Below, piece by piece: positions 43,894 through 53,374 of a stretch of DNA of 64,000 bases. The position numbers were made by a program, and so were the translations under genes. Numbering within the stretch: the stretch's first letter is position 1; every line of letters begins with the position of its first letter. The stretch is from GCA-2748575 sp965222725 (GTDB lineage: Bacteria; Pseudomonadota; Gammaproteobacteria; Pseudomonadales; Ketobacteraceae). The stretch lies in the NCBI GenBank assembly GCA_965222725.1, contig OZ244969.1:1116001-1180000 (forward strand), given 5' to 3'. The notes beneath the pieces are model-generated. The model worked only from the letters and a program-made list of their open reading frames with translations. It did no database searches and was not told the DNA's origin.

Positions 43894-44680
43894 GGTCGCA
43901 ACTGTCTCCGATAACGCCGCCATCCAGGCGATGGTGGTGATCATGATGGTGGGTGTAAATGGCGATGTCCTTGCCCAGATCCTGGCCAAACAATTCCAGA
44001 TACCTGGGGTGCTTGGCAACGGACTCGGCGGTACCTGAACAGCAGATATGCTGGTTCAGGCAAATCACATGATCGGTACCTGCCATGACAAAGTGCAGGT
44101 CGTGGGATACCATCAGAATGCCGCAATGGCGATCATCCCGGATGCGTTTTAACAACTGATACAGTTCCCGCTGGCCGTGCAGATCAACCCCCTGTGCCGG
44201 TTCATCCAGCACCAGCAGGGTAGGTTCCCGCAGCAGCGCCCGGGCCAGTAATACCCGTTGCAGTTCACCACCGGACAGGGTTTGCACGGCGGCGTTTTCC
44301 AGCCGGCTGGCACCCACCTCTGCCAGTGTCTTTTGAATGGCTTGCGGATCCCGGTTGCCGGACATGGCCAGGAAACGCTTTACCGTCAGTGGTAAACTGT
44401 TGTCGATATGCAGTTTCTGGGGCATATAGCCGATACGGCACTGGGAATAAGTAATAATGCTGCCGCTGTCGGGCTTGTGCTCGCCAATCAGCAATTTCAG
44501 CAGCGTGGTTTTGCCGGCGCCGTTGGGGCCAATCACTGTCACTATCTCGCCCTGATGCAACTCCAGGGAAATATTCTGCAGCAACGACTGTCGGCTCAAG
44601 GCCAGGCAGGCATTATCCGCTCTGACCAGCAGAGTAGTGGGTGAAGCGGCAGTAGCAGCACTTGTATTAGTCGCTGTCAT
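43883..44680 (-). CDS. znuC: Zinc ABC transporter ATP-binding protein ZnuC
   Basis: The product is 265 residues from MTATNTSAAT. Another ATG 39 bp upstream (44719) is possible, and neither has a clear ribosome binding site. It has Walker A GPNGAGKTTLLK, the Q-loop in IGYMPQKL, ABC signature LSGGELQRVLLARAL, Walker B LLVLDEPAQGVD and the switch His in MVSHDLHF. The C-terminus is His-rich (THHHDHHHRLDGG), a common feature of ZnuC and likely metal-binding. The usual zur repressor gene, which lies upstream of znuC in Pseudomonas, is absent from this locus. Confidence 0.95.
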   Translation of the reverse strand: MTATNTSAATAASPTTLLVRADNACLALSRQSLLQNISLELHQGEIVTVIGPNGAGKTTLLKLLIGEHKPDSGSIITYSQCRIGYMPQKLHIDNSLPLTVKRFLAMSGNRDPQAIQKTLAEVGASRLENAAVQTLSGGELQRVLLARALLREPTLLVLDEPAQGVDLHGQRELYQLLKRIRDDRHCGILMVSHDLHFVMAGTDHVICLNQHICCSGTAESVAKHPRYLELFGQDLGKDIAIYTHHHDHHHRLDGGVIGDSCDHDH

Positions 44681-44810
44681 ATCAGGGTTCTGGTTACGCT
44701 GGCGGATGTGGGCGCGCATTTTACCAGTAATCGGGCTGTTTCACGAAACGGCGCCGGTCAATAGTGTGAAATCACCGATAACTTAAGGGTTCATGAAAGG
44801 CTGAAGTATC

Positions 44811-45851
44811 ATGAGGAGTCTCCTGGAAAGTAGCATGAAGAGTCACAATGGATTAAGTCGTTTTCAGTTGTTCCCGGCAGGCGTACGGCGGCTTGCCACC
44901 TGCTTTTGCCTGGTGATCATGCTGGGTAATCTGCTGTTGCCTGCCAGTGCCGCAGCGACCGGTGCCAAGCCCTACCCTCCGGAGGTGCTGGTGGTCACCA
45001 GTATCCAGCCTCTGGGGTTGCTGGCCAGTGAGCTCCTGGCGCCAGTGCAGGCGGGGGCGGTCCGGGTGATTATTCCCCGCAGTGCGTCACCCCACGGTTT
45101 TTCCCTGCAACCATCTGATATGCGTCTGCTGGTGACGGCTCCCGTGCTGTTGTGGCTGGGTCCTGATCTGGAGCCCTATCTGACCAAGGCGCTGCAAAAA
45201 CGGGGTGTGCAACCTGACAGGCAATTGATAACGGCGGAGTCTCTCAGTGGTATTCGCTTGCTTCCATGGCGTGACGTGGAAGACGACGCAGTTGCCGGCC
45301 ATCACCACCATGAAGCGGATGACCATCATCATGATCAGGGGCAATACGATCCCCATCTCTGGTGGGACAGCCAGAATGCCCTGTTGATGGCTGATGCACT
45401 GACGGCAACGCTCAGCGGCCTTTATCCCCAATGGCAGCAGGCGCTCGCCGAATCCCGCACTGCTTTCGAACAGCGCCTGACCCGGTTGCGGGAACAGATC
45501 CAGGCGCAACGGCCGGCGCAGCCAAAGGGCTTTCTGATCTACCATGATTCCCTGCTTTATCTGGAAAAAGAACTGGGTATCAGTTCTGCCCGCCGTATTA
45601 CCCAGACACCGGAAAACAAACCTTCCGTGAGGGATATGCTCTCCCTGAGCCGTTCACTGAACAATGGCAAGGTGAACTGTGTGATTACCGAGCCCGGAGT
45701 AAATCCGGCTTTTCTCCGTAAGCTCTATGGTGATAACCGGGTGCAGGAAACGGAAGTCGATCCCTTGGGGTGGGATGCAGAAAGCTACACGGATATGTGG
45801 TTCGAAGGGGCCCGCGCACTCATGGAATGTGCGGGCGCGAGTCATCAGTAA
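44811..45851 (+). CDS. znuA: Zinc ABC transporter substrate-binding protein ZnuA
   Basis: The product is 346 residues from the first ATG. A second ATG at 44835 (MKSHNG) is equally possible. A long signal peptide (LATCFCLVIMLGNLLLPASAAA) is followed by the cluster A-I binding fold. Zinc ligands are expected in ASPHGFSLQPSD, in the His-rich mobile loop (AGHHHHEADDHHHDQGQYDPHLWW) and in FLIYHDSLLYLEKE. It captures Zn2+ in the periplasm for ZnuBC and is divergent from znuC with about 130 bp between starts. GTTTCACGAAAC (44738-44749) lies in that gap, but I could not recognise a Zur box. Confidence 0.92.
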   Translation: MRSLLESSMKSHNGLSRFQLFPAGVRRLATCFCLVIMLGNLLLPASAAATGAKPYPPEVLVVTSIQPLGLLASELLAPVQAGAVRVIIPRSASPHGFSLQPSDMRLLVTAPVLLWLGPDLEPYLTKALQKRGVQPDRQLITAESLSGIRLLPWRDVEDDAVAGHHHHEADDHHHDQGQYDPHLWWDSQNALLMADALTATLSGLYPQWQQALAESRTAFEQRLTRLREQIQAQRPAQPKGFLIYHDSLLYLEKELGISSARRITQTPENKPSVRDMLSLSRSLNNGKVNCVITEPGVNPAFLRKLYGDNRVQETEVDPLGWDAESYTDMWFEGARALMECAGASHQ

Positions 45852-45865
45852 CGCTCTGGCAGTGG

Positions 45866-46162
45866 TTACCAGGAAATCAGCACCCACTCCGGTACCTGCA
45901 TTTTATCGGCACCGCTGTCGCGGATAAAATCCCCGTCCCCTATCTTGTCCACAAGAAAATAAGGTTTACCGTTCTTCGGTACCACCTTGATTTTGTACAC
46001 CCGGCCATTGATCTTGTGCACTTCAATCTTCTTGTTTTCACTGTCGATAATGGTGATTTCCGGTTCCGGATACACCGATGATGTCTCATCCGGTGTTTCC
46101 ACTTTGGCAACGCTGATCATGGGGATTGTGGCCAGTATCAGGGCCATCCAGAACTGTTTCAT
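45866..46162 (-). CDS. DUF2782 family exported protein
   Basis: This 98-residue protein has a Sec signal peptide (MKQFWMALILATIPMISVA). The mature part (VYPEPEITIIDSENKKIEVHKINGRVYKIKVVPKNGKPYFLVD) matches DUF2782. The family lies next to polA and the znu locus in Pseudomonas (PA5494). Its function is unknown. GAGGAG precedes the ATG. It converges with znuA, the two stops being 15 bp apart. Confidence 0.88.
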   Translation of the reverse strand: MKQFWMALILATIPMISVAKVETPDETSSVYPEPEITIIDSENKKIEVHKINGRVYKIKVVPKNGKPYFLVDKIGDGDFIRDSGADKMQVPEWVLISW

Positions 46163-46403
46163 TGGGACTCCTCGTCTCCTGGTTTACAGGGGCCAAGTGT
46201 ATCCTCCCCTTGGTTGGCGTACAACGATCAGGGTTTTGATTCGTGTCAGGTTTTCTGTGATAGCCGGCATGGCCGGAATTCACAAAAAATCGATGCCATT
46301 GGCCAGTGTGCAAACCCCGGCTTTTGACCATACTGGAGTGCACTACACTCATAATAATTCTGATTGATAACAAATCTGACGCCACCGATACGGGGAAACT
46401 CTT

Positions 46404-47507
46404 ATGCCGATTTCAGCCTCCGCACCCTTGAAGAAAGTACAGCACACAGTGGAAAAACAGGTGTCGCGGGCCATGCTGGAAAACCTGCCGTTGTCGGTGC
46501 TGCAGAAAATCACCGGCACCCAGGAGCCCCTGGTGCTGGATGGTCGCACCATGGACCCCTACATGCGCATTGTCGTGGAGGCCAACCGGCTCAAACCGGC
46601 ACTGGAATCCCTGGGGCTGGAAAAAAGTCGCGAAAGCTACGAGCGGGCGGTGGAACTGCTGGATTCCCCGTTCCCCAAATCAGTCACCAAAAGAGACCGG
46701 GTCGTAACCCTTGATTCAGAGCTGGAAGGCCCCCGCGATGTGCGGATCCGGGTCTATGAAAAAGCTCACCGCCCCGGGGAGCGCCGGCCGGTAATGGTGT
46801 TTTTTCACGGCGGCGGCTGGGTGATTGGCAGTGTGGACAGTACCGACCGCCTGTGTGCCCTGTTTTGTGATCAGCTGGATCACGTGGTGGTGTCCGTGGA
46901 CTACCGCCTGACGCCGGAAAACCCCTTTCCCGCCCCCCAGTACGATGCCGTGGATGCCTTTACCTGGGTGCAGGCCCATGCCGCTCATTTTGGCGGCGAT
47001 CCGGAACGGGTTTACGTGGCCGGCGACAGCGCCGGTGGCCAGCTGTCGGCCGTGGTGGCCCAGCAAACCGCCCTGCTGGGGCGGCCGCAGCCCTGTCTGC
47101 AAACTATGATTTACCCGGGGCTGGACCGCTTTCAGCGGGGTGAATCCCACCGATCCCTGGGGGAAGGCTATCTGTTAACCTGCAGTATGCTGGACTGGTT
47201 TACCGAGACTTTTATTCCCCACCACCGGGACGACGGCAATATTCTGGCCTCGCCCATTGAGGCGGATGAGGCCCTGCTCAGGCAGCAGCCGCCAGCCATT
47301 ATCACCACGGCCGGCTTTGACCTGCTGAGGGATGACGGCGCTGCCTATCGCGACAAGCTGCAGGCCGCCGGTGTTGATGTGTCCTACATCGAATTCGAGG
47401 ATCTGGCCCACGGCTATGTCACCATGACGGGGGTGGTTCCCCGGGCTCGGGAAGCCATTCTGCAAACCGCTGAGCAGATTTCGCGCAAGCTTGCTACCCT
47501 TTCCTGA
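46404..47507 (+). CDS. Alpha/beta hydrolase of the hormone-sensitive lipase family
   Basis: The protein has 367 residues. The oxyanion-hole motif FFHGGGWVIGS (about 134-144) and nucleophile elbow VAGDSAGGQLS mark the HSL (family IV) esterases. The catalytic Asp is likely in TTAGFDLLRDDG and the His in DLAHGYVTM. The N-terminal about 110 residues form a helical cap region. It hydrolyses carboxyl esters in the cytoplasm. The natural substrate is unknown, though such enzymes often handle short or medium acyl esters. It stands as its own unit, and the 241 bp upstream show no clear promoter. Confidence 0.9.
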   Translation: MPISASAPLKKVQHTVEKQVSRAMLENLPLSVLQKITGTQEPLVLDGRTMDPYMRIVVEANRLKPALESLGLEKSRESYERAVELLDSPFPKSVTKRDRVVTLDSELEGPRDVRIRVYEKAHRPGERRPVMVFFHGGGWVIGSVDSTDRLCALFCDQLDHVVVSVDYRLTPENPFPAPQYDAVDAFTWVQAHAAHFGGDPERVYVAGDSAGGQLSAVVAQQTALLGRPQPCLQTMIYPGLDRFQRGESHRSLGEGYLLTCSMLDWFTETFIPHHRDDGNILASPIEADEALLRQQPPAIITTAGFDLLRDDGAAYRDKLQAAGVDVSYIEFEDLAHGYVTMTGVVPRAREAILQTAEQISRKLATLS

Positions 47508-47768
47508 AGAGTAAACAAATTCATCTGCCATGTTCCGGAATGAGCCGGCAGGCCGTGGGGTTACTATGACTTTGCGGTCTCTTGCGTCTTTGTTTTAACC
47601 CATTGATTACTAAAGGGAATTTGTTGGCGGATTGAGCTTTGACCAAAAAAATTACCTTGTCAGGTGACTTTGTGGTTAAATGTCGCGCCCATAAAGGACC
47701 CTCTGTTCACAGGGTTGCCACGATGCTAAGGTGCTAGTTAGCTGTAACGAACCCAAAGGCGGCCAGCC

Positions 47769-49439
47769 ATGAGTAATGAAAATCGCTACGCTGAAGCCAG
47801 TATGGATGCCATGTACCGTATTTTTACGGTACCCGAGGCGCCGGATTCCACACTGGGCAAAGTGGATCAGATGATCTCCCAGAACCTGGGGCGATTTCTG
47901 CAGGATCACATTGTTGCCGTCGAAAAAGACCTGAAAGTCCTGGAAAAGGACTTTGCCGAGTCTGAAATCCCCGAAAAACCCATTTTTGTATCCCAGCAGG
48001 CGGATTTCCTGCTGGACAAGGTGGTATCCCAGTCCGTACACACCGCGGCCCCCAGTTTTATCGGCCATATGACCTCAGCGCTGCCTTATTTTATGCTGCC
48101 GCTGTCTCGGATCATGATGGCTCTGAACCAGAACCTGGTAAAAATCGAAACCTCCAAGGCCTTTACCCCGCTGGAGCGCCAGACCCTGGGCATGATGCAC
48201 CGCCTGATCTTTGGCAACGACGACAAGTTCTACGAACAGTGGATGCACGAGGCTGGCCACTCACTGGGCTCGTTTTGCTCCGGTGGCACCATAGCCAACC
48301 TCACGGCACTGTGGGTGGCCCGTAACCGCCTGTTCAAACCCACCCAGGATTTCCCCGGCATTGTGAAAGTGGGGGTGTTCGGTGCACTCAAGCATCATGG
48401 TTACGACGGCATGGCGGTGCTGGTATCGGAACGCGGCCATTATTCCCTGGGTAAAGCCGCCGATGTTCTGGGTATAGGCCGCAATAATCTGATGCCGGTG
48501 AAAGCGGATGAGCGCAACCGTATTCGTGTGGACGAGCTGCGCAAGAAAATCGAGGAATGCCGGGAAAACAATATCAAGGTGATGGCGATTGTTGGTGTGG
48601 CGGGAACGTCGGAAACCGGTAGTGTGGATCCCCTGGACGAAATGGCGGATATCGCCGAGGAAATCGGTTGTCACTACCACGTGGATGCCGCCTGGGGTGG
48701 CCCCACCCTGTTCTCGAAAAAGTATGCCCATATTCTGAAAGGTATCGAGCGGGCTGATTCGGTCACCATTGATGCCCATAAACAGATGTACGTGCCCATG
48801 GGTGCGGGCATGGTGCTGTTCCGGGATCCTACCCTGGTGTCCGCCATCGAACACCATGCGGAATACATTATCCGGAAAGGCTCCAAGGATATCGGCAGCT
48901 ATACCCTGGAAGGTTCCCGTCCCGGTATGGCCATGCTGCTGCAATCGGGTCTGAAAATTATCGGTCGCAGCGGTTATGAAATCCTGATTGAACAGGGCAT
49001 TGAAAAAGCCCGCGCCTTTGCCGACATGATCGAGCAAGACGAAGAATTCGAACTGATCGCCGCGCCGGAACTGAATATTCTCTGCTATCGGTTTGTACCG
49101 CCGTTTGTGCGGGAAAAACTCAAGAACTGCACGGAAGAAGAGTTCGAGCAGATCCATGAATTGCTCAATCGCCTCACCAAGCGGATTCAGAAAACCCAGC
49201 GGGCCCGTGGTAAATCTTTTGTGTCCCGGACCCGGTTAATGCCGGAACAGTATCAGCGCGCCAAAACCGTGGTATTCCGTGCGGTGCTGGCCAACCCCCT
49301 GACCAATCACGAGATTCTGCGGGATATTCTGAAAGAACAGAAATTCATTGCCCGCACCAATGCCTGCCGTAATTTTATGGAAGAACTGCGCAGCATTTGC
49401 GGCACTTCAGACCTGCAGGCGGTGCAGGCCGCCGGTTAG
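47769..49439 (+). CDS. panP: PLP-dependent aspartate 1-decarboxylase PanP (GadA-like)
   Basis: This 556-residue group II PLP decarboxylase has SGGTIANLTALWVARN, the cofactor Asp in HYHVDAAWGGP, and the PLP lysine in TIDAHKQMYVP. The N-terminal extension (NRYAEASMDAMYRIFTVPEAPDSTLGKVDQ) and overall length fit the PanP-type proteins of Gammaproteobacteria. These supply beta-alanine for pantothenate synthesis where PanD is missing. The alternative annotation is a glutamate decarboxylase-like enzyme. AAAGGCGG precedes the ATG. polA follows 58 bp later with its own start signals. Confidence 0.88.
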   Translation: MSNENRYAEASMDAMYRIFTVPEAPDSTLGKVDQMISQNLGRFLQDHIVAVEKDLKVLEKDFAESEIPEKPIFVSQQADFLLDKVVSQSVHTAAPSFIGHMTSALPYFMLPLSRIMMALNQNLVKIETSKAFTPLERQTLGMMHRLIFGNDDKFYEQWMHEAGHSLGSFCSGGTIANLTALWVARNRLFKPTQDFPGIVKVGVFGALKHHGYDGMAVLVSERGHYSLGKAADVLGIGRNNLMPVKADERNRIRVDELRKKIEECRENNIKVMAIVGVAGTSETGSVDPLDEMADIAEEIGCHYHVDAAWGGPTLFSKKYAHILKGIERADSVTIDAHKQMYVPMGAGMVLFRDPTLVSAIEHHAEYIIRKGSKDIGSYTLEGSRPGMAMLLQSGLKIIGRSGYEILIEQGIEKARAFADMIEQDEEFELIAAPELNILCYRFVPPFVREKLKNCTEEEFEQIHELLNRLTKRIQKTQRARGKSFVSRTRLMPEQYQRAKTVVFRAVLANPLTNHEILRDILKEQKFIARTNACRNFMEELRSICGTSDLQAVQAAG

Positions 49440-49497
49440 TTTTCAACGGTAAACGTGGTAGCATGCTCCTCAAAAATTTGCGGAGTAACAGCAACCC

Positions 49498-52200
49498 ATG
49501 GCCGACACAAAACCCCTGATTCTGGTGGATGGTTCATCCTATCTGTACCGCGCGTTTTACGCGCTCCCGCCCTTGCAGACTGCCAAAGGACAACCCACCG
49601 GCGCCGTTCGCGGTGTGATCAGCATGCTGAAAAGCCTGCTCAAGGAATATCAGCCCGAGCACATGGCCGTGGTGTTCGATGCCAAGGGCAAAACCTTTCG
49701 CGATGATCTTTACGCCGACTACAAAGCCAATCGTCCCCCCATGCCCGATGACCTTCGGGAACAGATAGAGCCTTTACACAAAGCTGTGGAACTGATGGGC
49801 CTGCCCATGCTGATTATTGACGGAGTCGAGGCAGACGACGTGATTGGTACCCTGTGCCGGGAAGCCACCGAAAAAGGTGTCGATACCATCGTGTCCACCG
49901 GCGACAAGGACATGGCGCAACTGGTGAGTGATCACGTTACCCTGATTAATACCATGAACAATACCCGCATGGATCGCGACGGTGTGATTGAAAAGTTCGG
50001 TGTGCCACCGGAAACCATTGTGGATTATCTGGCATTGATCGGTGACACCGTGGATAACGTCCCCGGTGTGCCCAAGTGTGGTCCTAAAACCGCAGTAAAA
50101 TGGCTGGATCAGTACGGCACCCTGGAAAGCCTGATGGAAAAAGCCGATGAAATCAAAGGCAAGATCGGTGAAAACCTGCGTAACACCTTAGAGGCGTTAC
50201 CGCTTTCCAAAGAGCTGGTGACCATCAAAACCGATGTAGAGCTGGCTCAGGGAATCAATGACCTGAATCTGCAACCGCCGCAAACGGAAGATCTGCTCGA
50301 CCTGTTTAAGGAACTGGAATTCAAATCCTGGGTCGCGGAACTGGAAACCACCGAAGGGGACAACGAAAACGCGACCCTGGCAGAAAAGCTGGAAGCCAAA
50401 TACGAAACCGTCTTTGAACAGGAACGTTTTGATGCCTGGCTGGAAAAACTGAAACAGGCCGACATTTTTGCCTTTGATACCGAAACCACCAGCCTGAATT
50501 ACATGGATGCGGAACTGGTGGGTGTGTCTTTTTCCGTTGAGCCCGGCGAAGCCGCTTATGTGCCGGTGGGGCATCGTTACCCCGGTGCACCGGACCAGCT
50601 GGAGCGTGACAAGGTGCTGCAGGCACTGAAACCCTTATTGGAAAGTGATACCCCCAAAGTGGTTGGCCAGAATCTGAAATACGACAATAACGTATTGCAT
50701 CAATACGATATTCAGATCAAGGCCATCGCCGCCGATACCATGCTGGAATCCTACGTGCTGGACAGTGTCGGTTCCCGTCATGATATGGATACCCTGGCCC
50801 AGAAATACCTGGATCACGAAACCATTCACTTTGAAGATATTGCCGGCAAAGGTGCCAAACAGCTGACCTTTGATCAGATCGATATTGAACAGGCCGGGCC
50901 CTATGCCGCGGAAGATGCCGATATTACCCTGCGCCTGCATCAGACCCTGCAACCGAAACTGGCAGCGGAAGAAAAACTGCAGAAAGTGTTTGCGGAAATT
51001 GAACTGCCCCTGATGCCGATTCTGTCCAAAATTGAATGTACCGGTGCCCTGATTGATGCCGACAAACTGCGCCAGCAAAGCCAGCAACTGGCTGAACGCA
51101 TGCAGACAATTCAGACGCAGGCCTTCGAAGAAGCGGGCCAGGAATTCAATCTGGGATCGCCCAAGCAACTGGGGGAAATCCTGTTTGAAAAACTGGAGCT
51201 GCCGGTCATTAAGCGGACCGCCAAAAAAGCCCCGTCCACCGCCGAAGATGTACTGCAGGAACTGGCGCTGGATTACCCCTTGCCCAAAATTATTCTCGAA
51301 TACCGTAGTGCCAGCAAACTGAAATCCACGTACACGGACAAGCTGCCGCAACTGATCAACAGCCGCACCGGTCGTATTCATACCAGTTACCATCAGGCGG
51401 TGGCCGCCACCGGGCGACTGTCATCCTCCGATCCCAATCTGCAGAATATTCCGGTGCGCACCGAGGCGGGTCGCAAAATCCGCCAGGCCTTTATTGCCAA
51501 ACCCGGCTGCAAGCTGGTGGCGGCGGATTATTCCCAGATTGAATTGCGGATCATGGCCCACCTGTCAGGCGACAAGGGACTGCTGAATGCGTTTAACAAC
51601 GGTCTGGATATACACAAGGCGACAGCCGCGGAAGTGGAAGGCATTGCCATTGATGATGTCACCGCAGAGCAACGCCGCAGTGCCAAGGCGGTGAATTTCG
51701 GACTGATCTATGGCATGTCCGCTTTTGGGCTGGCCAAACAATTGGGCATCGGCCGCAAGGAAGCCCAGGCCTATATCGATGCCTATTTCGATAAATACCC
51801 CGGCGTTCTGCAATACATGGAATCCACCCGGGAACTGGCGGGCCAGCAGGGCTATGTGGAAACCCTGTTCGGCCGGCGTCTGTACCTGCCGGAAATAAAC
51901 GCCCGCAATCCCATGCGCCGCCAGGCCGCGGAGCGCACTGCCATCAACGCCCCCATGCAGGGCAGCGCCGCGGATATTATCAAGCGGGCCATGATCGCAG
52001 TGGACCACTGGCTGAATGAGGCGAAGCTGCAATCGGTGATGATTATGCAGGTACACGATGAACTGATTCTGGAAACACCCCAGGATGAGGTGGAGGCGAT
52101 CACCGAGGGGCTCAAGGAACAAATGAGCCAGGCGGCCTCACTGGCAGTGCCTTTGGTGGTGGATGTGGGTGTGGGTGACAACTGGGAGCAGGCCCATTAA
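49498..52200 (+). CDS. polA: DNA polymerase I
   Basis: This 900-residue polymerase has all three domains. The 5'-3' flap exonuclease occupies 1-290 (LILVDGSSYLYRAF, VEADDVIGTL, STGDKDMAQLV). The proofreading 3'-5' exonuclease begins near 326 with FDTETTSLN, so its Asp-Glu pair is intact. The polymerase has motif A DYSQIELRIMAHLSGD near 676, motif B around RRSAKAVNFGLIYGMS and motif C VHDELILE near 852. It functions in Okazaki-fragment processing and repair. GGAGTAACAGCAACCC precedes the ATG. A hairpin terminator begins directly at the stop codon. Confidence 0.98.
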   Translation: MADTKPLILVDGSSYLYRAFYALPPLQTAKGQPTGAVRGVISMLKSLLKEYQPEHMAVVFDAKGKTFRDDLYADYKANRPPMPDDLREQIEPLHKAVELMGLPMLIIDGVEADDVIGTLCREATEKGVDTIVSTGDKDMAQLVSDHVTLINTMNNTRMDRDGVIEKFGVPPETIVDYLALIGDTVDNVPGVPKCGPKTAVKWLDQYGTLESLMEKADEIKGKIGENLRNTLEALPLSKELVTIKTDVELAQGINDLNLQPPQTEDLLDLFKELEFKSWVAELETTEGDNENATLAEKLEAKYETVFEQERFDAWLEKLKQADIFAFDTETTSLNYMDAELVGVSFSVEPGEAAYVPVGHRYPGAPDQLERDKVLQALKPLLESDTPKVVGQNLKYDNNVLHQYDIQIKAIAADTMLESYVLDSVGSRHDMDTLAQKYLDHETIHFEDIAGKGAKQLTFDQIDIEQAGPYAAEDADITLRLHQTLQPKLAAEEKLQKVFAEIELPLMPILSKIECTGALIDADKLRQQSQQLAERMQTIQTQAFEEAGQEFNLGSPKQLGEILFEKLELPVIKRTAKKAPSTAEDVLQELALDYPLPKIILEYRSASKLKSTYTDKLPQLINSRTGRIHTSYHQAVAATGRLSSSDPNLQNIPVRTEAGRKIRQAFIAKPGCKLVAADYSQIELRIMAHLSGDKGLLNAFNNGLDIHKATAAEVEGIAIDDVTAEQRRSAKAVNFGLIYGMSAFGLAKQLGIGRKEAQAYIDAYFDKYPGVLQYMESTRELAGQQGYVETLFGRRLYLPEINARNPMRRQAAERTAINAPMQGSAADIIKRAMIAVDHWLNEAKLQSVMIMQVHDELILETPQDEVEAITEGLKEQMSQAASLAVPLVVDVGVGDNWEQAH

Positions 52201-52229
52201 AAAAGCCGGCGAGGTTATCGCCGGCTTTT
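52201..52229. terminator. Terminator after polA
   Basis: AAAAGCCGGCGA (52201-52212) and TCGCCGGCTTTT (52218-52229) make a 12-pair stem over GGTTA. Its symmetric A/T flanks serve polA and the convergent PEP-CTERM gene. Confidence 0.88.
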
Positions 52230-52256
52230 GCCCATAAGGGCCAGTGTTGCAGAGTC

Positions 52257-53009
52257 TTACTGCTGACGACGACGCGCCATGCCCAGACCCAGCAGACCGG
52301 CTGCGAACAGCGCCAGGCTGCCCGGCTCCGGTACATCGTAGCTGTAGCGAATGCCGACAGTACCGGACCAGCCGTTGTTGCTGTTGGTCACGGAGCAGTT
52401 GTCGTCACCATCACCGCAACCGGTGATTTCCGCAGTCAGCAGACGGTTCAGGTCGAAACGCACAGGGCCGCCAACGAACTCGTCCAGTTCAATACCGGCC
52501 AGGTTCAGGGAGCCGCTGAAAGAACCGCTGTCGTACTCAGTGTCAGAGCAGCTGACGTTGGAAGGCCACCAGGTCTCACGGTTGTAGCAGGACAGGTGCG
52601 CAGATTCCGCTTCAACGGCAGATGAACCGGTAGGATCCACCAGGCTGATGCGGTACTGGCCGGCAACATAGGCGCTGCCGCCGGTTTCTTCCGCCCAGTT
52701 GTACCACTGATCCACGTCACGGGCGTTCAGGGTGCCACGCAGGGACCAGCCAGTGCCGAAGTCAATTTCCACACCGGTCAGCTCACCCAGTGAGGCATCA
52801 AAACCGCTCAGGAAAATGCTGCGGTTCTGGCTGTTGGTGGCGGTGGAGTTGTTGTGTCCGCTGCTTTCGTTATCGGTCACATTGGTGCTCCCGAAGTAAA
52901 AGCTGTCGGAGTAGGAAACGGTTTCGATGGGCCCTGCAGTTGCAAGACCAGCGGCACCCGTTAATGCCACTGCGCCAAGGAATTTGGCGATTTGCTTTTT
53001 GTCAGACAT
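52257..53009 (-). CDS. PEP-CTERM sorting domain protein
   Basis: The protein has 250 residues. A signal peptide (FLGAVALTGAAGLATAGP) is followed by an Asn/Ser-rich beta domain with three or four cysteines (LSCYNRE, VSCSDTE, GCGDGDDNCS). The C-terminus has the exosortase recognition unit: the PEP motif in YDVPEPGSLALFAAGLLGLGMARRRQQ, then a membrane helix and an Arg cluster. Such proteins are cleaved by an exosortase and usually exported with exopolysaccharide. No exosortase or EPS gene is in the window. GGGGGGA precedes the ATG. It is inserted between polA and engB, which are separated only by an sRNA in related genomes. Confidence 0.9.
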   Translation of the reverse strand: MSDKKQIAKFLGAVALTGAAGLATAGPIETVSYSDSFYFGSTNVTDNESSGHNNSTATNSQNRSIFLSGFDASLGELTGVEIDFGTGWSLRGTLNARDVDQWYNWAEETGGSAYVAGQYRISLVDPTGSSAVEAESAHLSCYNRETWWPSNVSCSDTEYDSGSFSGSLNLAGIELDEFVGGPVRFDLNRLLTAEITGCGDGDDNCSVTNSNNGWSGTVGIRYSYDVPEPGSLALFAAGLLGLGMARRRQQ

Positions 53010-53340
53010 ATAGTCCCCCCAGTTTAAGTTAAAAAGCCGCGAACCTAAGCAATTTCTATGCCTTTTGGGTAATCCGCCTGCAAAACCCCGGTCTTTCGTT
53101 TAGTTCCGGGTCAGTGCCGGGAGCCAGTGTAAAAGTCTTCAACAGCATAATTGGTCGATAATAGATCTATCAGGGCGGAGGTCAGCATGAAACCAGCTGT
53201 TGATTGCCTAACTCACTGTTATTAATGAGATTTATCTGGTTGTGGAACAATAGTCCTTGTGATGTGTGCTGTTTTATATTTCGACAAATTCGGGCTAGGG
53301 TAAAAAATGAGCATTCGGTAAATTTTTTAGCAGAATGTGT
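53010..53340. other. Intergenic region between the PEP-CTERM gene and the sRNA promoter
   Basis: Together with the sRNA this is a 501-base stretch without a protein gene. It must hold the leader and promoter of the PEP-CTERM gene on the minus strand. No convincing sigma-70 or sigma-54 hexamers were found. It is AT-rich from about 53190, and a 66-codon frame there lacks a ribosome binding site and looks random. Confidence 0.4.
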
Positions 53341-53369
53341 GAACTTACGGGAGTCTGTTGCTGTCATAG
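53341..53369 (+). promoter_or_regulatory. Sigma-E/AlgU-type promoter of the sRNA candidate
   Basis: GAACTT (53341-53346), 17 bases, then TCATAG (53364-53369). The -35 equals the AlgU/RpoE consensus and the -10 keeps the TC of TCtgA. The predicted start is near 53375. Confidence 0.6.
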
Positions 53370-53374
53370 AAACG

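Noticed and set aside
43894..44019. 42-residue N-terminal extension of ZnuB
   Set aside because: It lies entirely within znuC in another frame, and the internal ATG gives the N-terminus expected of the family.
44738..44749. GTTTCACGAAAC considered as a Zur box
   Set aside because: It is too short and does not resemble the AT-rich Zur consensus. It is left as an unassigned palindrome.
53010..53130. GC-rich stretch considered as a sigma-54 promoter for the PEP-CTERM gene
   Set aside because: The GG and GC dinucleotides are not spaced by ten bases around TTGC on the minus strand.
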